Shown here in pieces: positions 16,387-27,866 of a DNA stretch of 64,000 bases. Both the position numbers and the translations under genes were made by a program. Source of the DNA: Streptomyces luteogriseus. Lineage in GTDB: Bacteria; Actinomycetota; Actinomycetes; Streptomycetales; Streptomycetaceae. The DNA is taken from the NCBI RefSeq assembly GCF_014205055.1, contig NZ_JACHMS010000001.1:930001-994000 (forward strand), in the 5' to 3' direction. The notes beneath the pieces were generated by a model. It was not told the DNA's origin and did not search any database. It saw nothing but the letters and a program-made list of their open reading frames with translations. Within the stretch, counting starts at the first letter, position 1, and the number at the start of each line of letters is the position of its first letter.

Positions 16387-17404
16387 ACGCGTACAGAGCG
16401 GGTCTCTCGACGAGTTCGACCTCGACCCGGCCGCCGTCCTCCAGCGCCCGTACCCCCGCCTCGCACACCGCCGCCGCGGCGTAGCCGTCCCAGGTGCTCG
16501 GGCCAGTGACCTCACCGCGGCGGGTGGCGTCGACCCAGGTCTGGATCTCCTGGTCGTAGGCCGTCTCGAAGCGTTCGGTCCAGTCCTGGGCGATGGTGCC
16601 GCCCCAGCGGCCGGCCATGTTGGTGACCAGGGCGTGGCCGTCGCCGATGCGGGCGGTGCCGCGTTCGCAGACGACCTCGGCCTGGACCTGGTAGCCGAAC
16701 CCGCAGTTGACGAAGATCTCGACGTCGCTGAGGGCACCGCCGTCGGTCTCGAAGACGACGAACTGGGGGTCCTGCAGAGCGTCCGGGGCGCTGGCCGAGG
16801 GGGTGGGGCGCAGCACCGTGACGGCGGTGATCTCGTGGCCGAGCAGCCAGCGGGTCACGTCGGCCTCGTGGGCGACGGAGTCGCTGATCAGCATGGAGCT
16901 GGTGAAGAAGGGCGGGCTGGCGACGTTGCGGTGCCGGTTGTGCAGCATGAGCGGACGGCCCAGCTGACCCGTCGCCAGCAGGGCCTTCAGCTTGGCGTAC
17001 TCGGGGTCGTAGCGGCGCATGAAGCCGACCTGGACCCGGCGGTGGCCGAGTCGCTGTTCGGCTTCGAGGACGCGCAGCGCGGAGGCCGCGTCGGGGGTGA
17101 GCGGCTTCTCGCACAGGACGGGCAGATCGTGCTCGAAGGCGGCGAGGAGGGCGGCCTCGTGGGCCGGGCCCGGGGAGGCGATCAGGACGGCGTCCACGCC
17201 GGGCGCAGCCATCGCGGCAGCCGGGTCGGTGTGGGCGGTGCAGCCGTCGACACGGGCGGCGACGGCCTTCGCGCGCTCCGCGTCGACGTCCACGACGGCC
17301 GCCACCCGTGCTCCGCTGGTGACTTCGTGGATGCGGCGCACATGGTCGGCGCCCATCCTTCCGGTACCGATGACCGCGACTCCCAGAGGGGCACGCTCCG
17401 TCAT
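16385..17404 (-). CDS. iolG: myo-Inositol 2-dehydrogenase
   Basis: This 339-residue Gfo/Idh/MocA enzyme has GTGRMG (13-18), the catalytic lysine in CEKPLT (about 96) and [16 protein letters not shown], whose Asp/His pair matches inositol dehydrogenases. It would oxidise myo-inositol to 2-keto-myo-inositol with NAD. It is the last gene of the minus-strand arm with the IolE-like protein and the sugar ABC importer, which supports an inositol role. The three other family members nearby make exact substrate uncertain, but this is the best IolG candidate. Confidence 0.82.
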   Translation of the reverse strand: MTERAPLGVAVIGTGRMGADHVRRIHEVTSGARVAAVVDVDAERAKAVAARVDGCTAHTDPAAAMAAPGVDAVLIASPGPAHEAALLAAFEHDLPVLCEKPLTPDAASALRVLEAEQRLGHRRVQVGFMRRYDPEYAKLKALLATGQLGRPLMLHNRHRNVASPPFFTSSMLISDSVAHEADVTRWLLGHEITAVTVLRPTPSASAPDALQDPQFVVFETDGGALSDVEIFVNCGFGYQVQAEVVCERGTARIGDGHALVTNMAGRWGGTIAQDWTERFETAYDQEIQTWVDATRRGEVTGPSTWDGYAAAAVCEAGVRALEDGGRVEVELVERPALYA

Positions 17405-17422
17405 GGCCGTCCTTTCGGGTCG

Positions 17423-18325
17423 TCAGGCGCCGCAGGACCTCAGGAACTTGCGGGTGCGCACCGCGATCGGCAGCGGCTTGTCCGGCTCACAGGGGTACAT
17501 GTCCTGCTCGACGATGGCGAAGAGGTCCACGCCGAGCTTCTGGGCGGCCGTGAGGACGGGGCCCAGCTCCGGGACACCGGCGGGCGGTTCGCACATCACG
17601 CCGCGGGCGACGGCGGGGCCGAACGGGACCTCGTTCTTGACGACGTCGGCGAGGATCTCCGGGTCGACCTGCTTGAGGTGCAGATAGCCGATGCGCTCGC
17701 CGTAGGTCTCGATCAGCTTGACGCTGTCGCCGCCGCAGTAGGCGTAGTGCCCGGTGTCCAGGCAGAGGTTGACGGCGTCGGAGTCGGTCGAGTCGAGGAA
17801 CCGCTCGACGTGCGCCTCGGTGTCGATGTGGGTGTCGGCGTGCGGGTGGACGACGATGTCCAGGCCGTACTTGTCCTTCACCTCGCGGCCGAGACGCTCC
17901 ATGCCCGTGGTGAGGTTGCGCCACTGCTCGGTGGTGAGCTCCGGCGCCTCCAGGATCTCCGCGGTCTTGTCGTCGCGCCAGAAGGACGGGATGACGACGA
18001 GGTGCCCCGCGTCCATGGCCTGGGTGAGCGCGGCGACGTTGCTGACCTGCTCCCAGGTGGAGTCCCACTCGGAGGGGCCGCGGTGCAGTCCGCAGAAGAT
18101 GGTGCCGGCGGAGACCTTCAGGTTCCGCTTGGCCACCTCGTCGGTGAGCCGGGCCGGGTCCGTCGGGAGGTAGCCGTACGGGCCGAGTTCGATCCAGGAG
18201 TAGCCGGCCTCGGCGACCTCGTCGAGGAAGCGTTCCCAGGGCACCTGCTGGGGGTCGTCGGGGAACCAGACGCCCCAGGAGTCGGGGGCGGAGCCGACCC
18301 GGATGCGGTCGAGCGCGTGGGCCAT
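17423..18325 (-). CDS. IolE-like TIM-barrel protein (2-keto-myo-inositol dehydratase/isomerase family)
   Basis: This 300-residue xylose-isomerase-like TIM barrel begins MAHALDRIRVGSAPDSWGVWF. Metal-binding stations are visible as WIELGPYG, VVHPHADTHID, LDTGHYAYCGGD and VEQDMYP. These match IolE/IolI-type inosose dehydratases and isomerases. It lies between iolG and the importer ATPase with 18 bp or less on each side. No other IolE candidate exists in the module, so the dehydratase role is the best inference, with isomerase the alternative. Confidence 0.75.
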   Translation of the reverse strand: MAHALDRIRVGSAPDSWGVWFPDDPQQVPWERFLDEVAEAGYSWIELGPYGYLPTDPARLTDEVAKRNLKVSAGTIFCGLHRGPSEWDSTWEQVSNVAALTQAMDAGHLVVIPSFWRDDKTAEILEAPELTTEQWRNLTTGMERLGREVKDKYGLDIVVHPHADTHIDTEAHVERFLDSTDSDAVNLCLDTGHYAYCGGDSVKLIETYGERIGYLHLKQVDPEILADVVKNEVPFGPAVARGVMCEPPAGVPELGPVLTAAQKLGVDLFAIVEQDMYPCEPDKPLPIAVRTRKFLRSCGA

Positions 18326-18326
18326 G

Positions 18327-19238
18327 TCAGGACTTTCCTTCCGAGGACGTGGCTACGGGAGCGGTGAGGTCCCCCTCTTCGGGGAGCTCCTCGACGTCGA
18401 CGCCGCGGACCTGCGCCAACTCGTGCTTGAGGGAGGCCAGTTCGGTTCCGCCGGCCATGTGGTTGGTCAGTTCTTCGAGGCTGACGTCGCTGCGGGAGGC
18501 GGACAGTTCCATGGTGCCGAGGCGCAGCACGCTGAAATGGTCGCCGACCATGTAGGCGTGGTGGGGGTTGTGGGTGATGAAGATGACGCCGAGGCCCTTC
18601 TCGCGGGCGGCGGCGATGTACTTGAGCACCACACCGGACTGCTTGACGCCGAGGGCGGCGGTCGGCTCGTCCAGGATGAGGACGCGGGCGCCGAAGTAGA
18701 CGGCGCGGGCGATGGCGACACACTGGCGCTGGCCGCCGGAGAGCGTGCCGATGGGCTGCTCCAGGTCGTCCAGGACGATGCCCATGTTGCGCAGTTCCTC
18801 GTCCGCGGTCCTCTTCATCGTCTCGATGTCGAGACGGCGCACGGGCCAGGGGCCCTTGGTCATCTCGGAGCCGAGGAAGAAGTTGCGCCACACCGGCATC
18901 AGCGGGACGACCGCGAGGTCCTGGTAGACGGTGGCGATGCCCTTGTCGAGGGCCTCGCGCGGGGTGGAGAAGCGCACCGGTTCGCCGTCGACGAGGAACT
19001 CGCCCTCGGTGTGCTGGTGCAGCCCGGAGATGATCTTGATGAGGGTGGACTTGCCGGCGCCGTTGTCACCGAGGACGCAGGTCACCCTGCCGGGGTGCAC
19101 TTCGAGGCTCACGCCGTGCAGGGCGCGGATGTTGCCGTAGGACTTGCCCGCGTCCCGCAGTTCCACCAGGGGACGCTCGTCGGCGGGCGGGGTGTCCTTC
19201 AGGACGGCACCGTGGGTGCCCGTTTCTTTGCTGGTCAT
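18327..19238 (-). CDS. Inositol-type ABC importer ATPase
   Basis: This 303-residue protein has a single ATPase domain: Walker [10 protein letters not shown] (57-65), signature LSGGQ (166-170), Walker B VLILDE (186-191). Ribose-type importers usually carry a duplicated ATPase of about 500 residues, so this one must dimerise, as in fructose FrcA-type systems. The C-terminal extension (about 255-303) is acidic. Start ATG 19238 follows the permease stop by 5 bp. Couples to the permease at 19244. Confidence 0.83.
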   Translation of the reverse strand: MTSKETGTHGAVLKDTPPADERPLVELRDAGKSYGNIRALHGVSLEVHPGRVTCVLGDNGAGKSTLIKIISGLHQHTEGEFLVDGEPVRFSTPREALDKGIATVYQDLAVVPLMPVWRNFFLGSEMTKGPWPVRRLDIETMKRTADEELRNMGIVLDDLEQPIGTLSGGQRQCVAIARAVYFGARVLILDEPTAALGVKQSGVVLKYIAAAREKGLGVIFITHNPHHAYMVGDHFSVLRLGTMELSASRSDVSLEELTNHMAGGTELASLKHELAQVRGVDVEELPEEGDLTAPVATSSEGKS

Positions 19239-19243
19239 CGCGG

Positions 19244-20323
19244 TCACCTCCGGGTCGCCGTGCGCTGGACCCACAGATTGATGAGGACGGCGCCGAGAAG
19301 CATCACGCCGAGGAAGGCCTTGAACCAGTCCGGGTTCCAGCCGGCGTAGACGATGCCCTGCTGCACCATGCCGAACATGAAGGCACCGAAGACCGGGCCG
19401 ATCGCGGAACCGTAGCCACCGGTGAGCAGACAGCCGCCGATGACGGCCGCGGCGATGTAGATGAGCTCCTGGCCCACACCCTCGCCGGACTGCACCGTGT
19501 TGAAGGAGAACAGCTGGTGCATGCCGACGAACCAGGCGCCGAAGCCGACCAGCATGAACAGCGAGATCTTGGTGAAGGTCACCGGGACACCGACGGCACG
19601 CGCCGAGTCCTTGTTGCCGCCGACGGCGAAGATCCAGTTGCCGTACTTGGTGCGCAGCAGCACCCAGGTCGCCAGGGCCGCGAAGGCCAGCCACCACACC
19701 ACGGTGATCTTGACGTTGACCCCGCCGACGGTGAACGTCGAGGCGAAGAGCTTCTGCGCCTGCGTGAAGCCGTCCATGTCGCTGATGTCGTCGGTGGCCA
19801 CGTTGCCCGTGACCAGCTTGGTGATCGCGAGGTTCACGCCTTGGAGGATCAGGAAGGTGCCCAGGGTGACCAGGAAGCTCGGCAGGCCGGTCTTCACCAG
19901 CAGCCAGCCGTTGAACGCGCCGATCGCGAGCGACACCAGCAGGGCGACGATCACGCCGACCCAGACGTTCATGGTCAGCTGGTAGCTGAGCATCGACGCG
20001 GTCAGCGCCGAGGTGATCACGGCGACACCGGCGGACAGGTCGAACTCGCCGCCGATCATCAGCAGGGCCACGGGCAGCGCCATGATCCCGATGGTCGACG
20101 ACTGGTACAGGATGTTCGCCATCGAGCTGCCGTCGCGCACCGGCGGTGCCGCGAACAGGAAGAACACGAGCACCGCGACGGCGCCGAGGAAGACACCGAC
20201 CTCGGGCCGGGCGAGCAGCCGCAGCGCCAGCGGGCGCTGCCGCGTCCGGCCGTCGGACTGCTTGCGGCCGGGGGCCGGCGGTGTGTCCACCGCCGGCTCG
20301 GCATGCTGGGTCATGCTCATCAC
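19244..20323 (-). CDS. Inositol-type ABC importer permease (RbsC/AraH family)
   Basis: This 359-residue permease has about ten membrane segments. The N-terminus (about 1-35) is hydrophilic, and the family block [13 protein letters not shown] is present, as is [13 protein letters not shown]. Its start region overlaps the binding-protein stop by 4 bp; MSM starts 6 bp apart are both possible. Given the surrounding iol genes the cargo is probably myo-inositol, but the RbsC class transports many sugars. Confidence 0.85.
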   Translation of the reverse strand: MMSMTQHAEPAVDTPPAPGRKQSDGRTRQRPLALRLLARPEVGVFLGAVAVLVFFLFAAPPVRDGSSMANILYQSSTIGIMALPVALLMIGGEFDLSAGVAVITSALTASMLSYQLTMNVWVGVIVALLVSLAIGAFNGWLLVKTGLPSFLVTLGTFLILQGVNLAITKLVTGNVATDDISDMDGFTQAQKLFASTFTVGGVNVKITVVWWLAFAALATWVLLRTKYGNWIFAVGGNKDSARAVGVPVTFTKISLFMLVGFGAWFVGMHQLFSFNTVQSGEGVGQELIYIAAAVIGGCLLTGGYGSAIGPVFGAFMFGMVQQGIVYAGWNPDWFKAFLGVMLLGAVLINLWVQRTATRR

Positions 20324-21339
20324 CGGGTGCCCTTCGCGGCGAACTCCCCGATCTTGTCGACGTTGGACTTGTCGACGAAGGCCGGACCGGTCAGCACGGG
20401 CTGCTCACCGCCACCGCTGTAGTTGCCGTTGTTCTTGTAGAGCCACAGGCCGTCGACGGCCAGGTACCCCTGGAGGTAGGGCTGCTGGTCCACCGCGAAC
20501 TGGATGTCGCCGCTCTTGACGGCCTTGATGAGGTCCTTGTTGAGGTCGAAGGTGGCGACCTTCGCCTTGCTGCCGGCGTCGCCGATCGACTGCACGGCGG
20601 TCAGCGCGAAGGGCGCGCCGAGCGTGACGACGTAGTCGATGGACGGGTCCTGCTTCAGCTTGGCGGTGATCGTCGACTTCACGGACGGCATGTCGGTGCC
20701 GTTGACGTTCTGGGTGTCGAGCTTGCCGTCGAAGGTCTTCTCCACGCCGTCGCAGCGCTGGGTGAGACCCACGTTGCCCTGCTCCTGCACGACGCAGAGC
20801 GCGTGCTTGGCGCCGACCTCGTTGAGCTTCTTGCCGAAGGCCTCGCCCGCGACGGACTCGTCCTGGCCGAAGAACTCCAGCAGGTTGAGGTTCTTCCAGT
20901 CGCTCAGGCCGGAGTTGAGTCCGACCACGGGTATGCCGGACTTCTCGGCCTTGCCTATGACGCCCTTGAGGGCGTCCGGCTTGGCGAGGGTGACGGCGAT
21001 GCCGTCGACCTTCTGATCGATGGCGTTCTGGACCAGGTTGGCCTGGTTGCCCGCGTTCGGGTCGGCGGAGTAGACGAGCTTGATGTTGTCCTTGGCGGCC
21101 GCGGCCTCGGCGCCCTTGCGGACGGTGTCCCAGAAGGTGTCGCCGGGCGCCTGGTGCGTGACCAGGGCGACGGTCATGCGCGGCGTGGTCGCCTTGCCCG
21201 CCGAGGCGTCCGCCGCGCCTTCCTCGGACTTCTTGCCTCCGGAACTGCTGGAGCAGCCGGCGAGGGTCAGGGCCGCTGCCGCGGCCACGGCGACGACGGG
21301 CGCGAACCTGCGAGAGCGGGGGTGAGAAGAGCGGTCCAT
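20320..21339 (-). CDS. Inositol-type ABC importer binding lipoprotein
   Basis: This 339-residue periplasmic-binding-protein-like lipoprotein (peripla_BP_4/RbsB class) has a signal peptide [14 protein letters not shown] ... LTLAGC with lipobox LAGC. The mature part starts with a low-complexity [17 protein letters not shown] linker and then [22 protein letters not shown]. It contains two conserved substrate stretches, [27 protein letters not shown] and [23 protein letters not shown] 21339 was preferred to a GTG 12 bp upstream because GAGGTG lies at a normal distance. It heads the minus arm, divergent from iolC. Confidence 0.85.
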   Translation of the reverse strand: MDRSSHPRSRRFAPVVAVAAAAALTLAGCSSSSGGKKSEEGAADASAGKATTPRMTVALVTHQAPGDTFWDTVRKGAEAAAAKDNIKLVYSADPNAGNQANLVQNAIDQKVDGIAVTLAKPDALKGVIGKAEKSGIPVVGLNSGLSDWKNLNLLEFFGQDESVAGEAFGKKLNEVGAKHALCVVQEQGNVGLTQRCDGVEKTFDGKLDTQNVNGTDMPSVKSTITAKLKQDPSIDYVVTLGAPFALTAVQSIGDAGSKAKVATFDLNKDLIKAVKSGDIQFAVDQQPYLQGYLAVDGLWLYKNNGNYSGGGEQPVLTGPAFVDKSNVDKIGEFAAKGTR

Positions 21340-21661
21340 CTTTCCTGGCACCTCACTGTGCTACTGCGGGGGAAAGGAAGGGATCACGAAGGGATCCGTG
21401 GTCCCGGAGCCTTACGGAGTCCGGATCATGATGCCGCAAACCGACTGTTGCGATGGCACGGGATACAAGTCCCTGCCGCGCCCGCTGTCAATACTTTGTC
21501 AAGACATCATTTCACGAGCAGGTCCGAATGTAAGTACAAACTATTGACAGCACCGCCCTCCGAGACCTACACCTGGGAGGCGGCAGGTCCCGTGGATCCA
21601 CGCCCCCACCGTGGCAGGGCGGCCCAGGACCCGCATCCCCAGCTTCCCGAGGAGGTCGCGC
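21340..21661. promoter_or_regulatory. Divergent promoter region of the inositol module
   Basis: This 322-bp gap holds no gene. It contains two TGTCAA hexamers 11 bp apart (21486-21491 and 21497-21502), usable as leftward -35 boxes or as a direct-repeat operator, and a rightward TTGACA at 21544-21549 upstream of iolC. The part 21481-21550 is markedly AT-richer than the surroundings, as expected for paired promoters. The GntR protein encoded at 27867 is the natural candidate to bind here. Confidence 0.55.
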
Positions 21662-22639
21662 ATGGCCGAGCCAGCCCAGTATTTCGATGTGATCACGATG
21701 GGCCGCATCGGGGTCGACCTCTACCCCCTGCAGACCGGGGTCCCCCTGGCCGAAGTGGAGACCTTCGGGAAATTCCTGGGAGGTTCGGCGGCCAATGTGG
21801 CGGTCGCCGCGGCCCGCCTGGGACGCCGTACGGCGGTGATCACACGCACCGGCGACGACCCCTTCGGCACCTACCTGCACGAGGAGCTGAAGGGCTTCGG
21901 CGTCGACGACCGCTGGGTCACCCCGGTCGGCGCGTACCCGACGCCGGTCACGTTCTGCGAGATCTTCCCGCCGGACGACTTCCCGCTGTACTTCTACCGC
22001 CGCCCCAAGGCCCCGGACCTGGAGATCCACACCGACGAGCTGGACTTCTTCGCCATCCGCGGGGCCCGGATCTTCTGGATCACCGGCACCGGCCTGAGCG
22101 AGGAGCCCAGCCGCTCCGCCACGCTCGCCGCCCTCAAGGCCCGCGACAAGGCCGGCACCACCGTCTTCGACCTCGACTGGCGCCCGATGTTCTGGCGCGA
22201 CCCCGAGGAGGCCCGCCCGTACTACCGCGAGGCCCTGCGCCACGCCACGGTCGCCGTCGGCAACCTCGACGAGTGCGAGATCGCCACCGGTGTACGCGAG
22301 CCGCAGGCCTGCGCGGACGCGCTGCTGGAGGCCGGCGTGGAGCTGGCCGTCGTCAAGCAGGGGCCCAAGGGCGTCCTGGCCGTGCACCGCGACGGCACCC
22401 GGGCCGAGGTGCCGCCGGTGCCCGTCGAGGTGGTCAACGGCCTGGGCGCGGGGGACGCCTTCGGCGGCTCGCTCTGCCACGGTCTGCTCGCCGGCTGGGA
22501 CCTGGAGCGGACCATGCGCCACGCCAACGCCGCCGGCGCCCTCGTCGCCTCGCGCCTCGCCTGCTCCTCCGCGATGCCCACCGAGTCCGAGGTCGCGGAC
22601 CTCCTCGCCGGGGTGCCGTCGCCGAGCACGAGCCACTGA
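21662..22639 (+). CDS. iolC: 5-Dehydro-2-deoxygluconokinase
   Basis: This 325-residue PfkB/ribokinase-family enzyme has the N-terminal GGSAANVAVAAARLG motif and the C-terminal VNGLGAGDAFGG, whose GAGD aspartate is the catalytic base. Members with this N-terminus (FDVITMGRIGVDLYP) are IolC, which phosphorylates 2-deoxy-5-keto-gluconate. Some IolC proteins are fused to DUF2090; here the kinase is alone. GAGG precedes the ATG. First gene of the plus arm. Confidence 0.92.
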   Translation: MAEPAQYFDVITMGRIGVDLYPLQTGVPLAEVETFGKFLGGSAANVAVAAARLGRRTAVITRTGDDPFGTYLHEELKGFGVDDRWVTPVGAYPTPVTFCEIFPPDDFPLYFYRRPKAPDLEIHTDELDFFAIRGARIFWITGTGLSEEPSRSATLAALKARDKAGTTVFDLDWRPMFWRDPEEARPYYREALRHATVAVGNLDECEIATGVREPQACADALLEAGVELAVVKQGPKGVLAVHRDGTRAEVPPVPVEVVNGLGAGDAFGGSLCHGLLAGWDLERTMRHANAAGALVASRLACSSAMPTESEVADLLAGVPSPSTSH

Positions 22640-22652
22640 AACGGAGCCTTCC

Positions 22653-23531
22653 TTGAACATCGGCATCCCCGACCTCACCACGGTCAGAGCCCGGAACCCC
22701 GAGGCGGTCGCCGAAGCGGCCGCCCGCCGGGTGCGCCGCCCGCTGATCGGCGACAGCGGCCGGATGATGATCGTGGCCGCCGACCACCCGGCGCGCGGCG
22801 CCCTCGGGATCGGCGACCGGCGCCTGGCCATGGCCAACCGCGCGGACCTGCTGGAGCGGCTGTGCACCGCGCTGTCGCGACCCGGCGTCGACGGGGTGCT
22901 CGCCACCGCCGACATCCTGGAGGACCTCCTGCTCCTCGGCGTCCTCGACGACAAGGTTGTCATGGGCTCCATGAACCGCGGCGGCCTGGCCGGAGCGTCC
23001 TTCGAGATGGACGACCGCTTCACCGGCCACCGCGCCGAGGACATCGCCCGGCTCCGCTTCGACGCGGGCAAGCTCCTGCTCCGCATCGACTACGACGACC
23101 CGGGCTCGCTGACCACGCTGGAGTCCACCGCGCGGGCGATCGACGCCATGGCGGAGCGGCGACTGCCCCTGTTCGTCGAGCCGTTCATCTCCCGGCGGGT
23201 CGACGGCACGGTCCGCAACGACCTGTCCGCCGAGGCCGTCACCCGGTCCGTCGCCATAGCCTCCGGCCTCGGCGGCACCTCCGCCTACACCTGGCTGAAG
23301 CTGCCCGTCACCGACGACCCGGACGACATGGCCGAGGTGCTGGAGACCTCCACCCTCCCGGTCGTGCTGCTCGGCGGCGAGGTGGGCGAGGACCAGGAGG
23401 GCGCCTACGAACGCTGGCGCAAGGCCCTGCGGCTGCCCACCGTCCAGGGCATGGTCGTCGGGCGGTCGCTGCTCTACCCGGCCGGGGGCAGCGTGGAAGA
23501 GGCCGTGGACACGGCCGTCGGTCTGCTGTGA
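22653..23531 (+). CDS. Cgl0159-type (beta/alpha)8 aldolase of the inositol pathway
   Basis: This 292-residue TIM-barrel protein starts MNIGIPDLTTVRARNP from a TTG codon behind GGAG. It includes MMIVAADHPARGALG, GVLATADILEDLLLLG and RIDYDD, as in the class I aldolase-like family next to iolC in actinobacteria (Cgl0159 in Corynebacterium). It occupies the place of IolJ, so it probably cleaves the phosphorylated intermediate into dihydroxyacetone phosphate and malonate semialdehyde. This role is inferred from context. The TTG start may limit its translation relative to iolC. Confidence 0.75.
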   Translation: MNIGIPDLTTVRARNPEAVAEAAARRVRRPLIGDSGRMMIVAADHPARGALGIGDRRLAMANRADLLERLCTALSRPGVDGVLATADILEDLLLLGVLDDKVVMGSMNRGGLAGASFEMDDRFTGHRAEDIARLRFDAGKLLLRIDYDDPGSLTTLESTARAIDAMAERRLPLFVEPFISRRVDGTVRNDLSAEAVTRSVAIASGLGGTSAYTWLKLPVTDDPDDMAEVLETSTLPVVLLGGEVGEDQEGAYERWRKALRLPTVQGMVVGRSLLYPAGGSVEEAVDTAVGLL

Positions 23532-23544
23532 TCCGGAGGATGCA

Positions 23545-24438
23545 ATGACGTACCACCTTCCCGTCGGCAAGACGCTCGGCGGCCCCTACACCGTCGACGT
23601 CACGCCCGAGAAGGCCGGCTGGGGCCACGCCGGCCTGCGGGTCCTGGAACTGCCGCCCGGCGGCACGCACTCCTTCGCCACCGGTGACAGCGAGTGGATC
23701 GTCGTCCCGCTGAGCGGCGGCTGCACGGTCGCCGCCGCGGACGACTTCGGCCAGGAGACCTTCGAGCTGAACGGCCGCCCCGACGTGTTCAGCGGCGTCA
23801 GCGACTTCGCGTACGTGCCGCGCGACGCCCGCGCGACGGTGACGTCGGCCGGCGGCGGCCGCTTCGCGCTGACCGGCGCGCGCTGCACCCGCCGGCTGCC
23901 CGCCCGCTACGGCCCGGCGTCCGAGGTGCCCGTCGAGCTGCGGGGCACCGGGAACTGCTCCCGGCAGGTCAACAACTTCGGCGCCGCCGGGGTCTTCGAG
24001 TGCGACAAGCTCATCGCGGTCGAGGTGATCACCCCGGGCGGCAACTGGTCGTCGTTCCCGCCGCACAAGCACGACGAGCACCGGCCCGGCGAGGAGTCCG
24101 TGCTGGAGGAGATCTACTACTTCGAGTTCGCCGGCCACGACGGCATCCCCGGCCTCGGCTACCAGCGCGTCTCCCCGTCCGGACCGGGCCGGGACACCGA
24201 CGTGCTGGCGGAGGTGCGCGACGGCGACGTCGTCCTCATCCCGGACGGCTGGCACGGGCCGTCCATGGCCACGCCCGGCCACCACATGTACTACCTCAAC
24301 GTCATGGCGGGCCCGGAGGCCGAGCGCGCCTGGCTGATCTGCGACCACCCCGACCACGCCTGGGTCCGCGACACCTGGCCGGACCAGCCGGTCGACCCCC
24401 GGCTCCCCCTCTACACCGCCCCGGAGACCTCCGTATGA
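23545..24438 (+). CDS. iolB: 5-Deoxy-glucuronate isomerase
   Basis: This 297-residue bicupin protein has histidine-rich motifs in SSFPPHKHDEHRPGEESVLEEIYYFEF and DGWHGPSMATPGHHMYYLNVMAGP, which match IolB. It converts 5-deoxy-glucuronate to 2-deoxy-5-keto-gluconate. The stop overlaps the iolD start (ATGA). GGAGG precedes the ATG. Confidence 0.93.
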   Translation: MTYHLPVGKTLGGPYTVDVTPEKAGWGHAGLRVLELPPGGTHSFATGDSEWIVVPLSGGCTVAAADDFGQETFELNGRPDVFSGVSDFAYVPRDARATVTSAGGGRFALTGARCTRRLPARYGPASEVPVELRGTGNCSRQVNNFGAAGVFECDKLIAVEVITPGGNWSSFPPHKHDEHRPGEESVLEEIYYFEFAGHDGIPGLGYQRVSPSGPGRDTDVLAEVRDGDVVLIPDGWHGPSMATPGHHMYYLNVMAGPEAERAWLICDHPDHAWVRDTWPDQPVDPRLPLYTAPETSV

Positions 24439-26309
24439 GCGCCCCCACCCGCAGACTGACGACCGCCCAGGCGCTGGTCCGGTTCCTGTCCGTCCAGTAC
24501 ACCGAGCGCGACGGCGTGCGCCGCCGGCTGATCGCCGGGACCTGGGGCATCTTCGGCCATGGCAACGTCGCCGGGGTCGGCCAGGCGCTCCTGGAGGCCG
24601 GCGAGCACGTCATGCCGTTCCACCAGGGCCGCAACGAGCAGTCCATGGTGCACGCGGCCGTCGGTTACGCCCGGCAGCTCGACCGTCTGTCCGCGCAGGC
24701 GGTGACGACCTCGATCGGCCCGGGCGCCACCAACCTGGTCACCGGTGCCGCCCTGGCGACGATCAACCGGCTGCCGGTGCTCCTCCTGCCCGGCGACTAC
24801 TTCGCCTCGCACGCCCCCGACCCGCTGCTCCAGCAGCTGGAGCACCCCGTCGAGGCCGATGTGTCGGTCAACGACACACTGCGCCCGGTGTCGAGGTACT
24901 TCGACCGGATCACCCGCCCCGAGGCGCTGATCCCCGCGGCGCTCCAGGCCATGCGGGTGCTGGCCGACCCGGCCGAGACCGGCGCCGTCACCCTCGCCCT
25001 GCCGCAGGACGTGCAGGCGGAGGCGTACGACTGGCCGGAGGAGTTCTTCGCCGAGCGGGTCTGGTACGTACGGCGTCCCGAGCCGGACCCGGTGGAACTG
25101 GCGGCCGCCGTCGAGGCGATCAGGTCGGCCGAGCGGCCGCTGATCGTGGCGGGCGGCGGCGTGCACCACAGCGAGGCGGAGGAGGCCCTGAAGGCGTTCG
25201 TGGAGGCCACCGGCATCCCGGTCGCCTCCACCCAGGCCGGAAAGGGCTCGCTGCGCCACGACCACCCCGCCGACCTCGGCGGCATCGGCCACACCGGCAC
25301 CGCGGTCAGCGACGCGCTCGCCCGCACCGCCGACCTGGTGATCGGCGTCGGCACCCGCCACACCGACTTCACCACCGCCTCCGGCACTCTCTTCCAGCAC
25401 CCGGACGTGCGGTTCCTCAACCTCAACATCACCGGCTTCGACGCGCACAAGCTGGCCGCGCGGACGCTGGTGTGCGACGCGCGGTCCGGTCTGGAGAGGC
25501 TGGCCGAGGCGCTGGCCGGGCACCGCGTGTCCGGCGCGTACGAGGCCGAGTACCGCGCCGGCAAGGACCGCTGGGACGAGGTCGTCGAGGCCGCCTACCG
25601 GGCCGGCGACGAGAACGCGGCGCCGACCCAGACGCAGGTGCTCGGCGCGCTGGACGCGGTCGTCGACGACGACGACGTGGTGATCAACGCGGCCGGTTCG
25701 CTCCCCGGCGACCTGCACAAGCTGTGGCGCTCCCGCAGCCCGCGCCAGTACCACCTGGAGTACGGCTACTCCTGCATGGGCTACGAGATCCCGGCCGGCA
25801 TCGGCGTCCAGCAGGCCGCTCCGGGCACCCCGGTGTGGGCGCTGGTCGGCGACGGCACCTACCTGATGATGCCGACGGAGATCGTCACCGCCGTCCAGGA
25901 GGGCCTTCCGGTCAACATCGTCCTCCTCCAGAACCACGGCTACGCCTCCATCGGGGGCCTGTCGGAGGAGACCGGCGGCGAGCGGTTCGGCACCGCCTAC
26001 CGCTTCCGGGCCGCCGACGGCACGTTCACCGGCGCCCCGCTGCCCGTCGACCTCGCCGCCAACGCGGCCAGCCTCGGCATGGACGTGCTGCGCGCCAAGA
26101 CGGTGCGCGAGCTGCGCGAGGCGCTGGCCGCGGCCCGCGCCTCCGACCGGCCGACGTGTGTGTACGTCGAGACCGACCCGGCGGCCACCGCTCCCCCGGC
26201 CGAGGCCTGGTGGGACGTGCCGGTGGCCGAGACCGCCTCGCGCGAGGCGGCCGTCGAGGCCCGCGAGCGCTACGACCGCCAGGTCGCGGACCGCCGCCGC
26301 CACCTCTGA
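24435..26309 (+). CDS. iolD: 3D-(3,5/4)-trihydroxycyclohexane-1,2-dione hydrolase
   Basis: This 624-residue thiamine-diphosphate enzyme opens the cyclitol ring. The N-terminal domain has IAGTWGIFGHGNVAGVGQAL and the catalytic-glutamate region EQSMVHAAVGYARQ. The C-terminal cofactor motif is VGDGTYLMMPTEIVTAVQEGLPVNIVLLQN (about 473-502). Length is typical of IolD. The start was set at ATG 24435, which overlaps iolB; longer frames upstream are readings across iolB. Confidence 0.93.
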   Translation: MSAPTRRLTTAQALVRFLSVQYTERDGVRRRLIAGTWGIFGHGNVAGVGQALLEAGEHVMPFHQGRNEQSMVHAAVGYARQLDRLSAQAVTTSIGPGATNLVTGAALATINRLPVLLLPGDYFASHAPDPLLQQLEHPVEADVSVNDTLRPVSRYFDRITRPEALIPAALQAMRVLADPAETGAVTLALPQDVQAEAYDWPEEFFAERVWYVRRPEPDPVELAAAVEAIRSAERPLIVAGGGVHHSEAEEALKAFVEATGIPVASTQAGKGSLRHDHPADLGGIGHTGTAVSDALARTADLVIGVGTRHTDFTTASGTLFQHPDVRFLNLNITGFDAHKLAARTLVCDARSGLERLAEALAGHRVSGAYEAEYRAGKDRWDEVVEAAYRAGDENAAPTQTQVLGALDAVVDDDDVVINAAGSLPGDLHKLWRSRSPRQYHLEYGYSCMGYEIPAGIGVQQAAPGTPVWALVGDGTYLMMPTEIVTAVQEGLPVNIVLLQNHGYASIGGLSEETGGERFGTAYRFRAADGTFTGAPLPVDLAANAASLGMDVLRAKTVRELREALAAARASDRPTCVYVETDPAATAPPAEAWWDVPVAETASREAAVEARERYDRQVADRRRHL

Positions 26310-26351
26310 ACTCCCCCTGAACCCAGGCTCCACGAAAGGCCCGTGCGCACC

Positions 26352-27845
<1,494 letters not shown>

Positions 27846-27866
27846 CACCCGAAGGGGGGTTCGTCC

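Noticed and set aside
18327..19238. Truncated half of a duplicated ribose-type ATPase
   Set aside because: Start, stop and acidic C-terminus look natural and all motifs are intact; single-domain versions exist in this importer class.
20146..22656. 836-residue plus-strand frame across the importer binding protein and iolC
   Set aside because: Low-complexity Arg/Gly-rich, antisense to one gene and off-frame in the other.
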